Assembly: GCF_000428945.1 (NCBI RefSeq) | Contig: NZ_AUAX01000005.1 | Location: 248,001 to 312,000 of the forward strand | Direction of reading: 5' to 3' | Length of the DNA stretch: 64,000 bases | From: Hamadaea tsunoensis DSM 44101 | Lineage (GTDB): Bacteria > Actinomycetota > Actinomycetes > Mycobacteriales > Micromonosporaceae | Shown: piece by piece, positions 35,786 through 46,330 of the stretch | How positions within the stretch are numbered: position 1 is the stretch's first letter | Layout of the letters: each line of letters starts with the position of its first letter | The notes under the pieces: model-generated | Database searches by the model: none | Seen by the model: the letters and a program-made list of their open reading frames with translations, nothing else | What the model was told of the DNA's origin: nothing | Translations under genes and position numbers: made by a program

Positions 35786-36298
35786 TCAGGAGATGTTCTG
35801 GAGCGGGGCGCCGGCGGCGTTGCACTTGGCCTTGAGGACGCCCTCCGCGGGGCCGGTCATCTGCTCGATCTCGTTGAAGTCGTCGAACGTCTTGTAGGTC
35901 GACTCCTTCTTCGCCGCGTCGGCCAGTTGCGTGATCGCGGCCTGGACCTCGGCGTCGTCCACCTTGGAAGCGGCGTCCGTGAACGTCGCGGCCACCCTCG
36001 TGAAGATCGGCTGCAGCTTCGCCAGGGCGGCCTTGGCGCCGGCCGAGTCACCCTTCATCTCCGCCGTCATGCCCTGCACGACGATGGCCTTGGCCTGCGC
36101 GTCCAGCTCGGTGTACGCGGTGTCGACGGCCGCGCAGGCGGCGGCGACACTCATCCCCGCGGAGGTCGGCGACGCCGCGGCACTCGAACCGGCCACGGCG
36201 CTCGGCGCGGCGGCCGGGTCGTCCTTGGGGCCGCAGGCGGTGAGGACGCCCAGCGTGGCGGTGGCGGCGATCAGAAGGACAAGGGGCTTGCTGCGCAT
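35786..36298 (-). CDS. Small lipoprotein of unknown function
   Basis: 170 residues. A signal peptide with lipobox LTAC (Cys about residue 22) is followed by an Ala/Ser-rich linker and a helical domain with two Cys (AAACAAVDTAYTEL and LKAKCNAAG) that may form a disulfide. Not recognised beyond an actinobacterial helical lipoprotein. AGGAG lies about 8 bases before the ATG. It is divergent from the membrane protein gene at 36400. Confidence 0.8.
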   Translation of the reverse strand: MRSKPLVLLIAATATLGVLTACGPKDDPAAAPSAVAGSSAAASPTSAGMSVAAACAAVDTAYTELDAQAKAIVVQGMTAEMKGDSAGAKAALAKLQPIFTRVAATFTDAASKVDDAEVQAAITQLADAAKKESTYKTFDDFNEIEQMTGPAEGVLKAKCNAAGAPLQNIS

Positions 36299-36399
36299 TC
36301 GGTTCGCTCCTATGAGGGCTGGTAGGAACGTCGACTCTAGATCATCAACGGCGGTCGGCGGTCTTGACGTCGGGGCGCCCGTCTTGGAGAGTCGCGCCC

Positions 36400-36852
36400 G
36401 TGAGGATCTATGCCGCCACCCCTCGGGCGTACGCCATCGGCACACTGATGAACGTCGTCTTCTGCGCTCTGATCTGCGTCCTGCTGAACCTGGTGCTCCC
36501 CTTCGGCTGGGCCGCCCTGGCGGCGCTGATTCTCCTGCCGGTCTTCCTGGTACGCATGGTCGTCGCGTCCCGGCGCCGCTGGGTGTTCGTCGGCCCGCAG
36601 GGGATCGCGTGGCGTACGCCGGCCCGGGCGGGGTTCGACGCCGCGCCGACCGGTTCCGTGGTGCTCGACCAGGTCACCGATTACCACATCGGACCGCAGG
36701 CGCTGGGGCGGCGGCCGGGGCAGGCGGTCACCCTGACGCTCGCGGACGGCGGCACCGTGAAGCTCCCGATCTGGGCACCGGTCGGGCAGCCGTTCGGCCC
36801 GCAGGAGGAGATGATCCGGGCCCTCCGCCGGACTCTGCGCACGGCGGGCTGA
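36400..36852 (+). CDS. Small membrane protein with PH-like domain
   Basis: 150 residues. Two membrane helices (about 12-55: LMNVVFCALICVLLNLVLPFG and ALAALILLPVFLVRMVV) are followed by a basic turn (SRRRW) and a beta-rich domain (WVFVGPQGIAWRTP, VVLDQVTDYHIG, AVTLTLADGGTVKLPIW). This resembles small actinobacterial PH-domain membrane proteins. GTG 36400 has GGAGA 9 bases upstream. Function unknown. Confidence 0.7.
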   Translation: MRIYAATPRAYAIGTLMNVVFCALICVLLNLVLPFGWAALAALILLPVFLVRMVVASRRRWVFVGPQGIAWRTPARAGFDAAPTGSVVLDQVTDYHIGPQALGRRPGQAVTLTLADGGTVKLPIWAPVGQPFGPQEEMIRALRRTLRTAG

Positions 36853-36935
36853 CCGGCGTACCAGGGCGGACGACACATCTACTATGGACTATTTCACGAT
36901 GTGAGCGCGTTTACAGCACCGCAATGAGCGGCACG

Positions 36936-36941
36936 TAGCGT
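36936..36941 (+). promoter_or_regulatory. -10 box of the ATP-grasp operon (leaderless pattern)
   Basis: TAGCGT lies 6 bases before ATG 36948; TTTACA at 36910-36915 is a possible -35 with 20-base spacing. Confidence 0.5.
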
Positions 36942-36947
36942 CCAGGC

Positions 36948-38504
36948 ATGGCGGACCTTTTCGAGGACTACCCCGTCGGCGCGGCCGGTGCCGCCTGGGA
37001 TGAGATGTTCGGCGAGCCCGGTACGCCCCGCCCCGACTACGAGACCCTGCATGCCACTCTGCGCCCGTTGTCCGGTGCCGACCTGCGCGTACGCGCTGAC
37101 GTGCTGGCCCGGGCCTTCCTCGATCAGGGGATCACGTTCGCCTTCGGCGGGGTCGAGCGGCCCTTTCCGCTGGACATCGTGCCCCGGATCATCTCGGCGG
37201 CCCAGTGGCGGACCGTCGAGGCGGGCGTGGTCCAGCGCGTACGCGCCCTCGAAGCCTTCCTCGCCGACGTCTACGGCGCCGGCCAGGTGCTCGCCGACGG
37301 GATCGTCCCGCGCCGGGTGGTCGTGACGAGCCAGCACTTCCACCGGGAGGCGGCGGGCGTCGTTCCGGTGAACGGCGTACGCATCCATGTGTCCGGTGTG
37401 GACCTGATCCGGGACGAGGAGGGGGCGTTCCGCGTCCTGGAGGACAACGTACGCATCCCGTCCGGGGTCTCCTACGTGATGGAGAACCGCCGGGCCATGG
37501 CGCACGTGCTGCCCGAGGTCTTCGCCGCGACGCGGATCCAGCCCGTCGAGGAGTACCCGGCGATGCTGCTGCGGGCGCTGAAGGCGGCCTCGCCCGTCGA
37601 CGACCCGACCGTGGTGGTCCTGACGCCCGGCGTGCACAACTCGGCGTACTTCGAGCATGCCCTGCTGGCCCGGGAGATGGGTGTGGAGCTGGTCGAGGGG
37701 CGCGACCTGGTCTGCGTCGGCAACGAGGTCGCGATGCGGACGACGGCGGGCGAGCAGCGGGTGGACGTGATCTACCGGCGGGTGGACGACGAATTCCTGG
37801 ACCCGGTGCAGTTCCGGGCGGACTCGGCGCTGGGCTGCGCAGGCCTGCTCAACGCGGCCCGCGCCGGCCGGGTCACCATCGCCAACGCCGTCGGCAACGG
37901 CGTGGCCGACGACAAGCTGCTCTACACCTACGTGCCCGAGCTGATCCGCTACTACCTCAACGAGGAGCCGGCACTGCCGAACGTCGAGACCTACCGCCTC
38001 GACGATCCCGACGTACGCGAGTTCGTCCTCGCCCGCCTCGACCGGCTGGTCCTCAAACCGGTGGACGGCTCGGGCGGGGCCGGGATCGTCATCGGCTCGC
38101 AGGCGACCGCGGAGCAGCTGGCGAACGTGGGCCGCCGGATCGAGCTGGACCCGCGCGGCTGGATCGCCCAGCGCGAGGTGAGCCTGTCCACCGTGCCGAC
38201 GCTGATCGGCGACCGGCTCGCCCCGCGCCACGTCGACCTGCGCCCGTTCGCGGTCAACGACGGCCGCCGGATCAGCGTCCTGCCCGGCGGGCTGACCCGG
38301 GTCGCCCTGCCGGAGGGGGCGCTGGTCGTCAACTCCAGCCAGGGCGGCGGCTCCAAGGACACCTGGGTCGTCAGCGACGGCGGCCCGTCCCCGTACGCGT
38401 ACCCGGACGCCGCGCTGGAACCGGTCGTCGCGGCGGCCACGCAACCCGACCCGGGCCCGGGCGCCGGCGCGTACGCGGCCCAGCAGCAGCAACAGCAGCA
38501 GTGA
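36948..38504 (+). CDS. Circularly permuted ATP-grasp type 2 protein
   Basis: 518 residues. Segments typical of the family are PDYETLHATL, AFGGVERPFPLDIVPRII, SGVDLIRDEEGAFRVLEDNVR, PSGVSYVMENR, LKPVDGSGGAGIVIG (nucleotide-binding loop) and WIAQREVSLSTVPT. With an alpha-E gene and a transglutaminase gene directly downstream it forms a module predicted in the literature to make and process a peptide or amide-bonded metabolite. The product is unknown. The C-terminus ends in a run of seven Gln, partly encoded by the region that provides the ribosome site for the next gene. Confidence 0.92.
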   Translation: MADLFEDYPVGAAGAAWDEMFGEPGTPRPDYETLHATLRPLSGADLRVRADVLARAFLDQGITFAFGGVERPFPLDIVPRIISAAQWRTVEAGVVQRVRALEAFLADVYGAGQVLADGIVPRRVVVTSQHFHREAAGVVPVNGVRIHVSGVDLIRDEEGAFRVLEDNVRIPSGVSYVMENRRAMAHVLPEVFAATRIQPVEEYPAMLLRALKAASPVDDPTVVVLTPGVHNSAYFEHALLAREMGVELVEGRDLVCVGNEVAMRTTAGEQRVDVIYRRVDDEFLDPVQFRADSALGCAGLLNAARAGRVTIANAVGNGVADDKLLYTYVPELIRYYLNEEPALPNVETYRLDDPDVREFVLARLDRLVLKPVDGSGGAGIVIGSQATAEQLANVGRRIELDPRGWIAQREVSLSTVPTLIGDRLAPRHVDLRPFAVNDGRRISVLPGGLTRVALPEGALVVNSSQGGGSKDTWVVSDGGPSPYAYPDAALEPVVAAATQPDPGPGAGAYAAQQQQQQQ

Positions 38505-38516
38505 GGAGGTGAGGAC

Positions 38517-39455
38517 ATGCTCAGCCGCATAGCGGAATCGCTCTACTGGATCGGCCGCTACGTCGAGCGCGCCGAGGACACCGCGCGCATCCTCGACGTC
38601 CATCTGCACCGGATGCTCGCCGATCCGTGGACCGACGAGGAGGTCGCCTGCCGGTCCCTGCTGTCGGTCATGGGCGCGGCCACCGACCGGCTCGACGCCG
38701 TCGGCGTCACCGGCGTCGTCGAACGCCTCGGCCTCGACACCACCGACACCGGCTCCGTCCTCGGCGCGCTCGCCGCCGCCCGCGAGAACGCCCGCGGCTC
38801 GCGCGAGACCGTCAGCGCCGAGATGTGGGAGTGCCTCAACACCACCTGGCTCGGCCTCGCCGACGCCCGCGACCGCATCGACCGCCGCGGTGTCCATCCC
38901 TTCTTCCAATGGGTACGCGAACGCTGCTGCGTGCTCGCCGGGCTGGCCGACACGACGATGAGCCGGGACGAGGGCTGGCTGTTCCTCGTCCTGGGCCGCA
39001 GCATCGAACGCGTCGACATGACCGCCCGGCTGCTGTCGACGCACACCCGCGCCGGCGGCACGATTCCCAGCTGGCTGACCTTGCTGCGCAGTTGCGGCGC
39101 CTGGGAGACCTATCTGCGCACCTACCGGGGGTCCCTGAGCGACCGGCACGCGGCCGAGTTCCTGCTGCTCGACCGGCTGTTCCCGCGGTCGGTCCTGGCC
39201 GCCCTGATCACCGCCGAGACCTGCCTGGCCGAACTCGAACCCGACCCCGGCCGGGTCGGCGTCGGCACCGAAGCGCAACGGGTCCTGGGGCGGGCGCGGA
39301 CGGAACTGGCGTACAAGTCGCCGGAGGAGCTGCTGACCAGCCTGCCGCAGGTGCTCGCCGGTCTGGAGCGCACCTGCTCGGCGGTGAACGAGGCGGTGTC
39401 GGCACGGTACTTCCGCCAGACCGCGGCGGTCGCATGGGCGGAGGCGGTGGCATGA
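38517..39455 (+). CDS. Alpha-E domain protein
   Basis: 312 residues of almost pure helix. The N-terminal LSRIAESLYWIGRYVERAED and the later LVLGRSIERVDMTARLLS repeat the ER-D motif that defines the alpha-E family. It is always linked with circularly permuted ATP-grasp enzymes and is probably a structural partner. A strong ribosome site (GAGGAGGTGAGG) precedes the ATG, 12 bases after the previous stop. The stop overlaps the transglutaminase ATG. Confidence 0.92.
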   Translation: MLSRIAESLYWIGRYVERAEDTARILDVHLHRMLADPWTDEEVACRSLLSVMGAATDRLDAVGVTGVVERLGLDTTDTGSVLGALAAARENARGSRETVSAEMWECLNTTWLGLADARDRIDRRGVHPFFQWVRERCCVLAGLADTTMSRDEGWLFLVLGRSIERVDMTARLLSTHTRAGGTIPSWLTLLRSCGAWETYLRTYRGSLSDRHAAEFLLLDRLFPRSVLAALITAETCLAELEPDPGRVGVGTEAQRVLGRARTELAYKSPEELLTSLPQVLAGLERTCSAVNEAVSARYFRQTAAVAWAEAVA

Positions 39456-40363
39456 GATCGGAACCGGGCCGGACCCTGGCCAACGAACGGAGAACGCAGA
39501 TGGCGACGGGTGCGCCGGGCTGGCGGCTGCATCTCAAGCACCGCACGGGATTCCAGTACGCGGGCCCGGTCGTGTCGTCGTACAACGAGGCCCGCATGCT
39601 GCCCTCGGCCGAACCGCGGCAGAACGTGCTGCAGGCGACGGTCTCGGTGCTGCCGGCCGCCCGCACGTACGCGTACCACGACTACTGGGGTACGGCGGTC
39701 ACGGCGTTCGACCTACACACTCCACACGAATTCCTGGACGTGGTCGCCGAGTCGGTCGTGGAGACCTCCGGCCCCGCCGCCGTACGCACGGGCGGCCCCG
39801 GCTGGACCGAGCTGGCCGCCCCGTCGATCGTGGACAGGTGGCACGAGATGCTCGTGTCGACACCGCGTACGGCGCTGGACGAGGAGCTGACCGACCGGGC
39901 CGCCGACCTCAGATCCCGCCACCGCGGCCCGCACGAGGCCGCCCGCGCGGTCTGCGAGCTCGTCCGCACCGAGATCGACTACGTGCCGGGCGCGACGGGC
40001 GTGCTCACCGACGCCGTCCAGGTGTGGCGCCAGCGCAAAGGCGTCTGCCAGGACATCTCCCACCTCGCGATCGCCCTGCTGCGCGAGATGGGCGTACCGG
40101 CGCGGTATGTGTCCGGCTACCTCCACCCGACGCCGGGTGCGGGACTCGGGGAAGAGGTCGTCGGCCAGAGCCATGCCTGGATCGAGTGGTGGTCCGGCGA
40201 GTGGCGCGCGTTCGACCCGACCAACGGCGTACCCGTGGGGGAGCGGCACGTGGTGGTCGGCCGCGGCCGGGACTACGGCGACGTGCCGCCGCTCAAAGGG
40301 GTGTACGCGGGACCGGACGGCACCGGGCAGACGGTCGAGGTGATCCTCACCCGCCTCCGCTGA
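39452..40363 (+). CDS. Transglutaminase-like cysteine peptidase
   Basis: 303 residues. The N-terminal beta domain (WRLHLKHRTGFQYAGPVV, SYNEARMLP) precedes a transglutaminase core with catalytic Cys in RKGVCQDISHLAIALLR, His in GQSHAWIEWW and Asp in FDPTNGVPVGE. It probably hydrolyses or transfers amide bonds in the product of the ATP-grasp partner. ATG 39452 overlaps the alpha-E stop (ATGA) and has GGAGG 7 bases upstream; ATG 39500 with GGAGA is also possible. Last gene of the three-gene operon. Confidence 0.9.
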   Translation: MRSEPGRTLANERRTQMATGAPGWRLHLKHRTGFQYAGPVVSSYNEARMLPSAEPRQNVLQATVSVLPAARTYAYHDYWGTAVTAFDLHTPHEFLDVVAESVVETSGPAAVRTGGPGWTELAAPSIVDRWHEMLVSTPRTALDEELTDRAADLRSRHRGPHEAARAVCELVRTEIDYVPGATGVLTDAVQVWRQRKGVCQDISHLAIALLREMGVPARYVSGYLHPTPGAGLGEEVVGQSHAWIEWWSGEWRAFDPTNGVPVGERHVVVGRGRDYGDVPPLKGVYAGPDGTGQTVEVILTRLR

Positions 40364-40366
40364 CCC

Positions 40367-41734
40367 TCAGCCGATTCCCCTCATCCGTTTGTCGTGCTTG
40401 AGGATCTGTACGAGATCTGGGACCGCGGCGTAGACGAACTTCTTCCCCGATCGTGTCTTGGCGAGGAGCCCGGCCTGTTCCAGCTCGACGAGGTCCTTGC
40501 GGGCCGTCTCCATCGCTATTCGATGCGACATCATGTGCGATTGGACGGAGTACGCGACGTGGTCATGCTTGATCGAGTTCTGCAACAGGGCGATCTGGCG
40601 TGAGTTGAAGTCGGTGGCTGCGGTGGACAGCAGCGACCGGACCTCTCGTGCCTCGTCCACCTTCGTGGCCAGGTATCCGTCGAGTGCGTCGATCGCCCGA
40701 TGCAGGATGCCGAGATGGTAGATGTAGAAGTAGGTCATGTCGCCGTCGTCGCTCTCCGTATGGAGAAACGATCGTCCGTACTTGCCGGGAGCCTTCTTGA
40801 GCAGGCGCGAGACGCTCAGGAATTCGGTGAGCCAGTACCCCTGATTCAGCATCGACCAGTAGAAGAGAATGCGGGCCGTGCGGCCGTTGCCGTCCTCGAA
40901 CGGGTGGATGTACCCGATCATGAAGTGGATCGTCAGAGCCCGCAGAACCGGTGGCAGGTATGCGATCGACGTCGTCTCATTGGCGAAATCGCAGAGTTCC
41001 TGAACGCGGTCGGCGATCTCCTCGGCCGGTGGTGGATCGTAGAGGACGGCGCCCTGGTCGTCACGGATCACGACCCGCTCCTCGCCGGACTGCTGGAACC
41101 GGCCCGCCGCCCGGGGATCGTCGAGGGTGCCGTCGGTGACCACCCGATGCAGCTCGCAGATCATTTCCGGAGTGAGCCTCTCGGCCCGTCGATCGCTTAC
41201 CTTCTCCATTGCCGCGAAGTTGTTGAGGATCATGCGCTCGCTGCGGTCGCGGGGCGCCCGGCCCGATCGGATCATGTCCTTCGCCACGCGCCGATCAGTG
41301 GAGGCGCCCTCCAATTGGCTGGAGGTGACAGCTTCCTCGATGAGCGAGGTGACCAGGTACTGGTCCCGGGTAGCCGGGTTCATGACCTGCTCGGCCTGGC
41401 CGATCCGGCCGCTCAGACGTGAGGCGATGAACTCGGTCTCCCGCAGGACTTCGTCGGGCAGGCAATAGTGGAACCGGCGCTGACCTCTGTCCGTGATGGA
41501 GAGCGGCCGCATGGTGCTGGCACGGCGCAGCTTCGTCGCCACCCACCACTGTTCCAGGGTGAATCCGGCGGGCGGCTGGCGGAAGCGCATCTCGTCCCAG
41601 TGCCGGTACGGCTGTCCGACGGCCTGTGCCCAGAGCCGGGCCAGAGCGCTCGTCGTGTCACCGTCACGAAAAGCGCTGGAGAGGAGGCTCTCCAGGGGCG
41701 GGGGAGACATCGGCTGGCGCATGCTCACGTCCAT
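40367..41734 (-). CDS. Fic-domain protein with N-terminal inhibitory motif and C-terminal winged helix
   Basis: About 455 residues. The Fic core has HPFEDGNGRTAR (catalytic His and nucleotide-binding Arg). Upstream of it, EEAVTSSQLEGAS fits the (S/T)xxxE(G/N) helix that self-inhibits class II Fic proteins. The C-terminal 90 residues (DFNSRQIALLQ, then SHRIAMETARKDLVELEQAGLL) look like a winged helix. It probably transfers AMP to a protein target and may control its own gene. The start is uncertain: ATG 41734 was chosen; 41764 and 41722 are in frame, and the longest frame starts inside the operator-like repeats. Confidence 0.88.
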   Translation of the reverse strand: MDVSMRQPMSPPPLESLLSSAFRDGDTTSALARLWAQAVGQPYRHWDEMRFRQPPAGFTLEQWWVATKLRRASTMRPLSITDRGQRRFHYCLPDEVLRETEFIASRLSGRIGQAEQVMNPATRDQYLVTSLIEEAVTSSQLEGASTDRRVAKDMIRSGRAPRDRSERMILNNFAAMEKVSDRRAERLTPEMICELHRVVTDGTLDDPRAAGRFQQSGEERVVIRDDQGAVLYDPPPAEEIADRVQELCDFANETTSIAYLPPVLRALTIHFMIGYIHPFEDGNGRTARILFYWSMLNQGYWLTEFLSVSRLLKKAPGKYGRSFLHTESDDGDMTYFYIYHLGILHRAIDALDGYLATKVDEAREVRSLLSTAATDFNSRQIALLQNSIKHDHVAYSVQSHMMSHRIAMETARKDLVELEQAGLLAKTRSGKKFVYAAVPDLVQILKHDKRMRGIG

Positions 41735-41797
41735 CGTGCGGAGAATGCCACGGAGAACGCCCATGAGCGGCGAATCCCGACACGGTTGTCCCGCGTT

Positions 41798-41825
41798 GCT
41801 CCCACTATCTCCCAGAAGTGGGAGC
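41798..41825. promoter_or_regulatory. Operator-like palindrome A upstream of fic
   Basis: GCTCCCACT and AGTGGGAGC form perfect 9-bp arms around a 10-base spacer that itself contains CTCCCAG. It is one of two 28-bp copies whose centres are 43 bases apart, about four helical turns. Confidence 0.7.
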
Positions 41826-41840
41826 AGATGCCACTGATTT

Positions 41841-41868
41841 GCTCCCACTTTCTCCCAGAGATGGGAGC
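41841..41868. promoter_or_regulatory. Operator-like palindrome B upstream of fic
   Basis: Second copy: GCTCCCA and TGGGAGC arms (7 bp perfect) with the same 28-bp layout. It differs from copy A at four positions, two of them next to the spacer. It lies between the methyltransferase stop and the fic start. Confidence 0.7.
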
Positions 41869-41884
41869 AATGCGCCGCTGACCG

Positions 41885-42826
41885 TCAGTGAGCGACGAAG
41901 TCCCAGTAGGGGCCGTGGCGGTGGTACTCGCGGGCACATCCCCCGCATTTCGCCGTCTCCGGCGTCCAGGCGAGCGCGCCGCGGCAGGCCGGGCACACCA
42001 TCCGAGCCGTGAACGCGGGCAGCCCCGGTGCCGGTTCTCCGAAGCGCGGGGCCGGCGTGATCGTCCGCGTACCCACGACGAACTGGCTGGGGCCGAGCCA
42101 GCCGCGGCCGACGGACTGCGTACAGGCTTCGAGCCCTTGGACGACCGGCCGGGCGTACCGGGCGACGGTCGACGGTACGCGGCTCTCCCAGCGGCGGAAG
42201 TTGTTGACGCTGGCGCCGAGCCGCGTACGCCAGCCGAGCGACGTGAGCCGTTCGCGGATCGCGGTCAGCTGGAAGTTGAAGTACTTCTCGTCGGACGCGC
42301 CGGTGACGAGCGGCTGGGCGTTGCGGACGTCGGCGAGGCGGCGGTTGACGGCACCGCGGGCGAGGCCGAGCAGGTGGTGCTTGATCGGGACGTCGATGAG
42401 CCAGCCGCCGGCGATGGTCCGGCCCATCTCCCCGAGCGCGTGGTCGACGTCGGGCAGGTGGTGCAGTACGCGGATGACCATGGCGGCGTCGAAGGCGTCG
42501 TCGGCGAACGGGACCTTGTTGAGGTCGCACCGGACGAGGCCGAGCTTGTCGAGCGAGCCGGGGTGGCGTCCGGCCGCGTTGGTGAGGTTCGTGGCGGAGT
42601 AGTCGAGGATGACGGCCTGCTGCGCCTCGTGCAGGTAGTACCGGGAGTTGCGGCCGTACGCCCCGCCGAAGTCGGCGAACCACGAGAACGGGCGCAACTG
42701 GGGGATGAGCCGGCGCAGCACCCGGTCCTCGGACCACATCTCGTAGTCGCGGCCGTTCCAGTAGTCCTGGTAGTCGTAGTCGTTCGCGTCGTAGTCGATG
42801 GTGGGGAACGGGCTGGCCGTGGTCAT
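41885..42826 (-). CDS. SAM-dependent methyltransferase with C-terminal zinc ribbon
   Basis: 313 residues. A class I methyltransferase core (FADFGGAYGRNSRYY, then PFADDAFDAAMVIRVLHHLP) is followed at about residue 275 by a CPAC...CGGC zinc ribbon of Trm112-like type ending in YHRHGPYWDF. Trm112-like modules usually support RNA or small-molecule methyltransferases; the substrate is unknown. On the minus strand TAGGAT lies 6 bases before the ATG. The gene is upstream of fic in the same direction, with the twin palindrome between them. Confidence 0.83.
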   Translation of the reverse strand: MTTASPFPTIDYDANDYDYQDYWNGRDYEMWSEDRVLRRLIPQLRPFSWFADFGGAYGRNSRYYLHEAQQAVILDYSATNLTNAAGRHPGSLDKLGLVRCDLNKVPFADDAFDAAMVIRVLHHLPDVDHALGEMGRTIAGGWLIDVPIKHHLLGLARGAVNRRLADVRNAQPLVTGASDEKYFNFQLTAIRERLTSLGWRTRLGASVNNFRRWESRVPSTVARYARPVVQGLEACTQSVGRGWLGPSQFVVGTRTITPAPRFGEPAPGLPAFTARMVCPACRGALAWTPETAKCGGCAREYHRHGPYWDFVAH

Positions 42827-42832
42827 GGCGCC

Positions 42833-42838
42833 ATCCTA
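42833..42838 (-). promoter_or_regulatory. -10 box of the zinc-ribbon methyltransferase gene (leaderless pattern)
   Basis: TAGGAT on the minus strand, 6 bases before the ATG. Confidence 0.5.
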
Positions 42839-42905
42839 AAGGGATAAAAGCGAAGAAAATGGCGTACGGCGGAACGAGGTGTCCCTCGTTCGGGGGCGTG
42901 GCGGT

Positions 42906-43634
42906 TCAGCGGGGCAGCAGCCCGACCAGTCCGATCAGGTCGCTCGGATCGGTGAGCGCGCCGGCGAGGACCAGTGCCACGTGCTCGTCCGGCCGCATCA
43001 GATAGCTGTCCTGGAGGTACGCGTACGCGACCGCGGTGGCCTCGTCGACCGCCAGCCGCCGCTCACGCCACAGGGTCCGGCGGGCGTACGCCGCCCGGTC
43101 GGGGGTCGCCGAGGCGAGCAGGACCCGCGCCTGACCGCCGAGCGCGGCCTCGATGCCGACCGCGAGCGGGCCGGCCGAGACGATGACGGTGTCCAGGCGG
43201 CCGAGGGTCTGCGTCCACAGTTCGAGGCCGACCGTGCCGAGTCCGGTGATCGCCTCCGGGCTCTCCGGGTCGCACAGCAGCGCCCCGGTCGCCAGCCCGT
43301 ACGCGCACGCGGCCGAGCGGTCCTCGGCGAAGTGCAGCGGCAGGTCCAGGGCCCGGGCGACGTGCTCGGCCGCGACGCGTACGCCGTCGTCCCCGAAGGA
43401 CACCAGCCCCGCGTCCGCGTCGAAGGAGCGCTGCTCCAACGCGTACACGATGAGATTGAACAGCCCGCGGACGGTGACCGTGCCGGCGTGCTGGAGTTGT
43501 TCGAGTTTGAGCATGACGGTGCCGGGGAAGGCGCCGGGCTCGATCAAGGTGATCGGCGTGTGGCGGATGACGTGGCGGGTACGCGCCGCCGCCGCCTCGA
43601 TCTCCTCACGCGCGACGCTGCCGATGGTGATCAC
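42906..43634 (-). CDS. Threonine/serine dehydratase-like protein lacking the PLP lysine
   Basis: 242 residues, against more than 310 for the usual enzyme. The fold can be followed from IEAAAARTRHVIRHTPITL and LKLEQLQHAGTVTVRG. The consensus at that site is KLENLQxTGSFKxRG, so the PLP-binding Lys is replaced by Val here. The SSGNH loop is SFGDDG, and the GGGGL phosphate loop is reduced to SAGPLAVG. It is therefore probably not a PLP enzyme. AAGGAGG lies 10 bases before the GTG. Possible roles are ligand sensing or a decaying gene; the intact frame favours function. Confidence 0.7.
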   Translation of the reverse strand: MITIGSVAREEIEAAAARTRHVIRHTPITLIEPGAFPGTVMLKLEQLQHAGTVTVRGLFNLIVYALEQRSFDADAGLVSFGDDGVRVAAEHVARALDLPLHFAEDRSAACAYGLATGALLCDPESPEAITGLGTVGLELWTQTLGRLDTVIVSAGPLAVGIEAALGGQARVLLASATPDRAAYARRTLWRERRLAVDEATAVAYAYLQDSYLMRPDEHVALVLAGALTDPSDLIGLVGLLPR

Positions 43635-43709
43635 GACGGCCCCCTCCTTCGTGGTCCTACATGGTGGACGACCGTCCGGCGTGCCGGGGTTGCCTTACTT
43701 CCAACGCCG

Positions 43710-45788
<2,079 letters not shown>

Positions 45789-45792
<4 letters not shown>

Positions 45793-46100
45793 TCGTAACG
45801 CCGCCCCTCGGCCCCGTCGGTGACGGCGTACGCCGCGGCGGACCGCTGAACGGAGGCCGCGAGGGTCTCGACGTCGACCAGGAGGCCGCGGACGGTCTCG
45901 GCCAGCGCCGCCGTGTACGCAGCGAACGCCCCGTCGACGTCGCATCCGGGAGTGTCGGCGGCATGGGGATCGGCGGGAATGTCCACCCGGGACAGATCGT
46001 CCCAGGAACCGACCAGCAGCGGGTACGCCTCGGCGGTCAGCTTCTCGGCCGCGGCGTGCAGATCCGGGGCGTGGACGGAGACGGGTTCTGACTCGCGCAT
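45789..46100 (-). CDS. Small EspC-like type VII secretion protein
   Basis: 103 residues, two helices, no signal peptide. VHAPDLHAAAEKLTAEAYPLL is followed after a short loop by FAAYTAALAETVRGLLVDVET and SVQRSAAAYAVTDG. The repeated Ala-rich helix and the A-A-Y-x-x-x-D ending fit the EspC/type VII target class. It is translated first in the pair with the 212-residue protein. Upstream lies the third 83-bp palindrome. Confidence 0.6.
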
Positions 46101-46177
46101 ACCCGGCACGTTAATCGAAGTAGGACGATGCCGCGAGGGCCTGTGGATAACCCCGCGGTGATCCGGCTTGGACCGGG

Positions 46178-46260
46178 CCGTGATCCCGTTTGGATCACGG
46201 AAATAACCCGAATCTTGGGCCATGATTCGGGTGAAAAACCTGATCCAAACCAGATCTTGG
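46178..46260. repeat. 83-bp nested palindromic repeat, third copy (decayed arms)
   Basis: Same length and loop as the copies at 15234 and 23249, but the 20-bp arms now differ at 4 positions. An inner hairpin CCCGAATC/GATTCGGG is perfect. It lies between the accA-type gene (stop at 46331) and the EspC-like gene. Confidence 0.85.
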
Positions 46261-46330
46261 GGGGTGGGTGGAAGGTCGCGGATCTTGGGGGTGGGGGAGG
46301 GTCGCGGTGAACCGTCAGGCGGGCGGTTCG

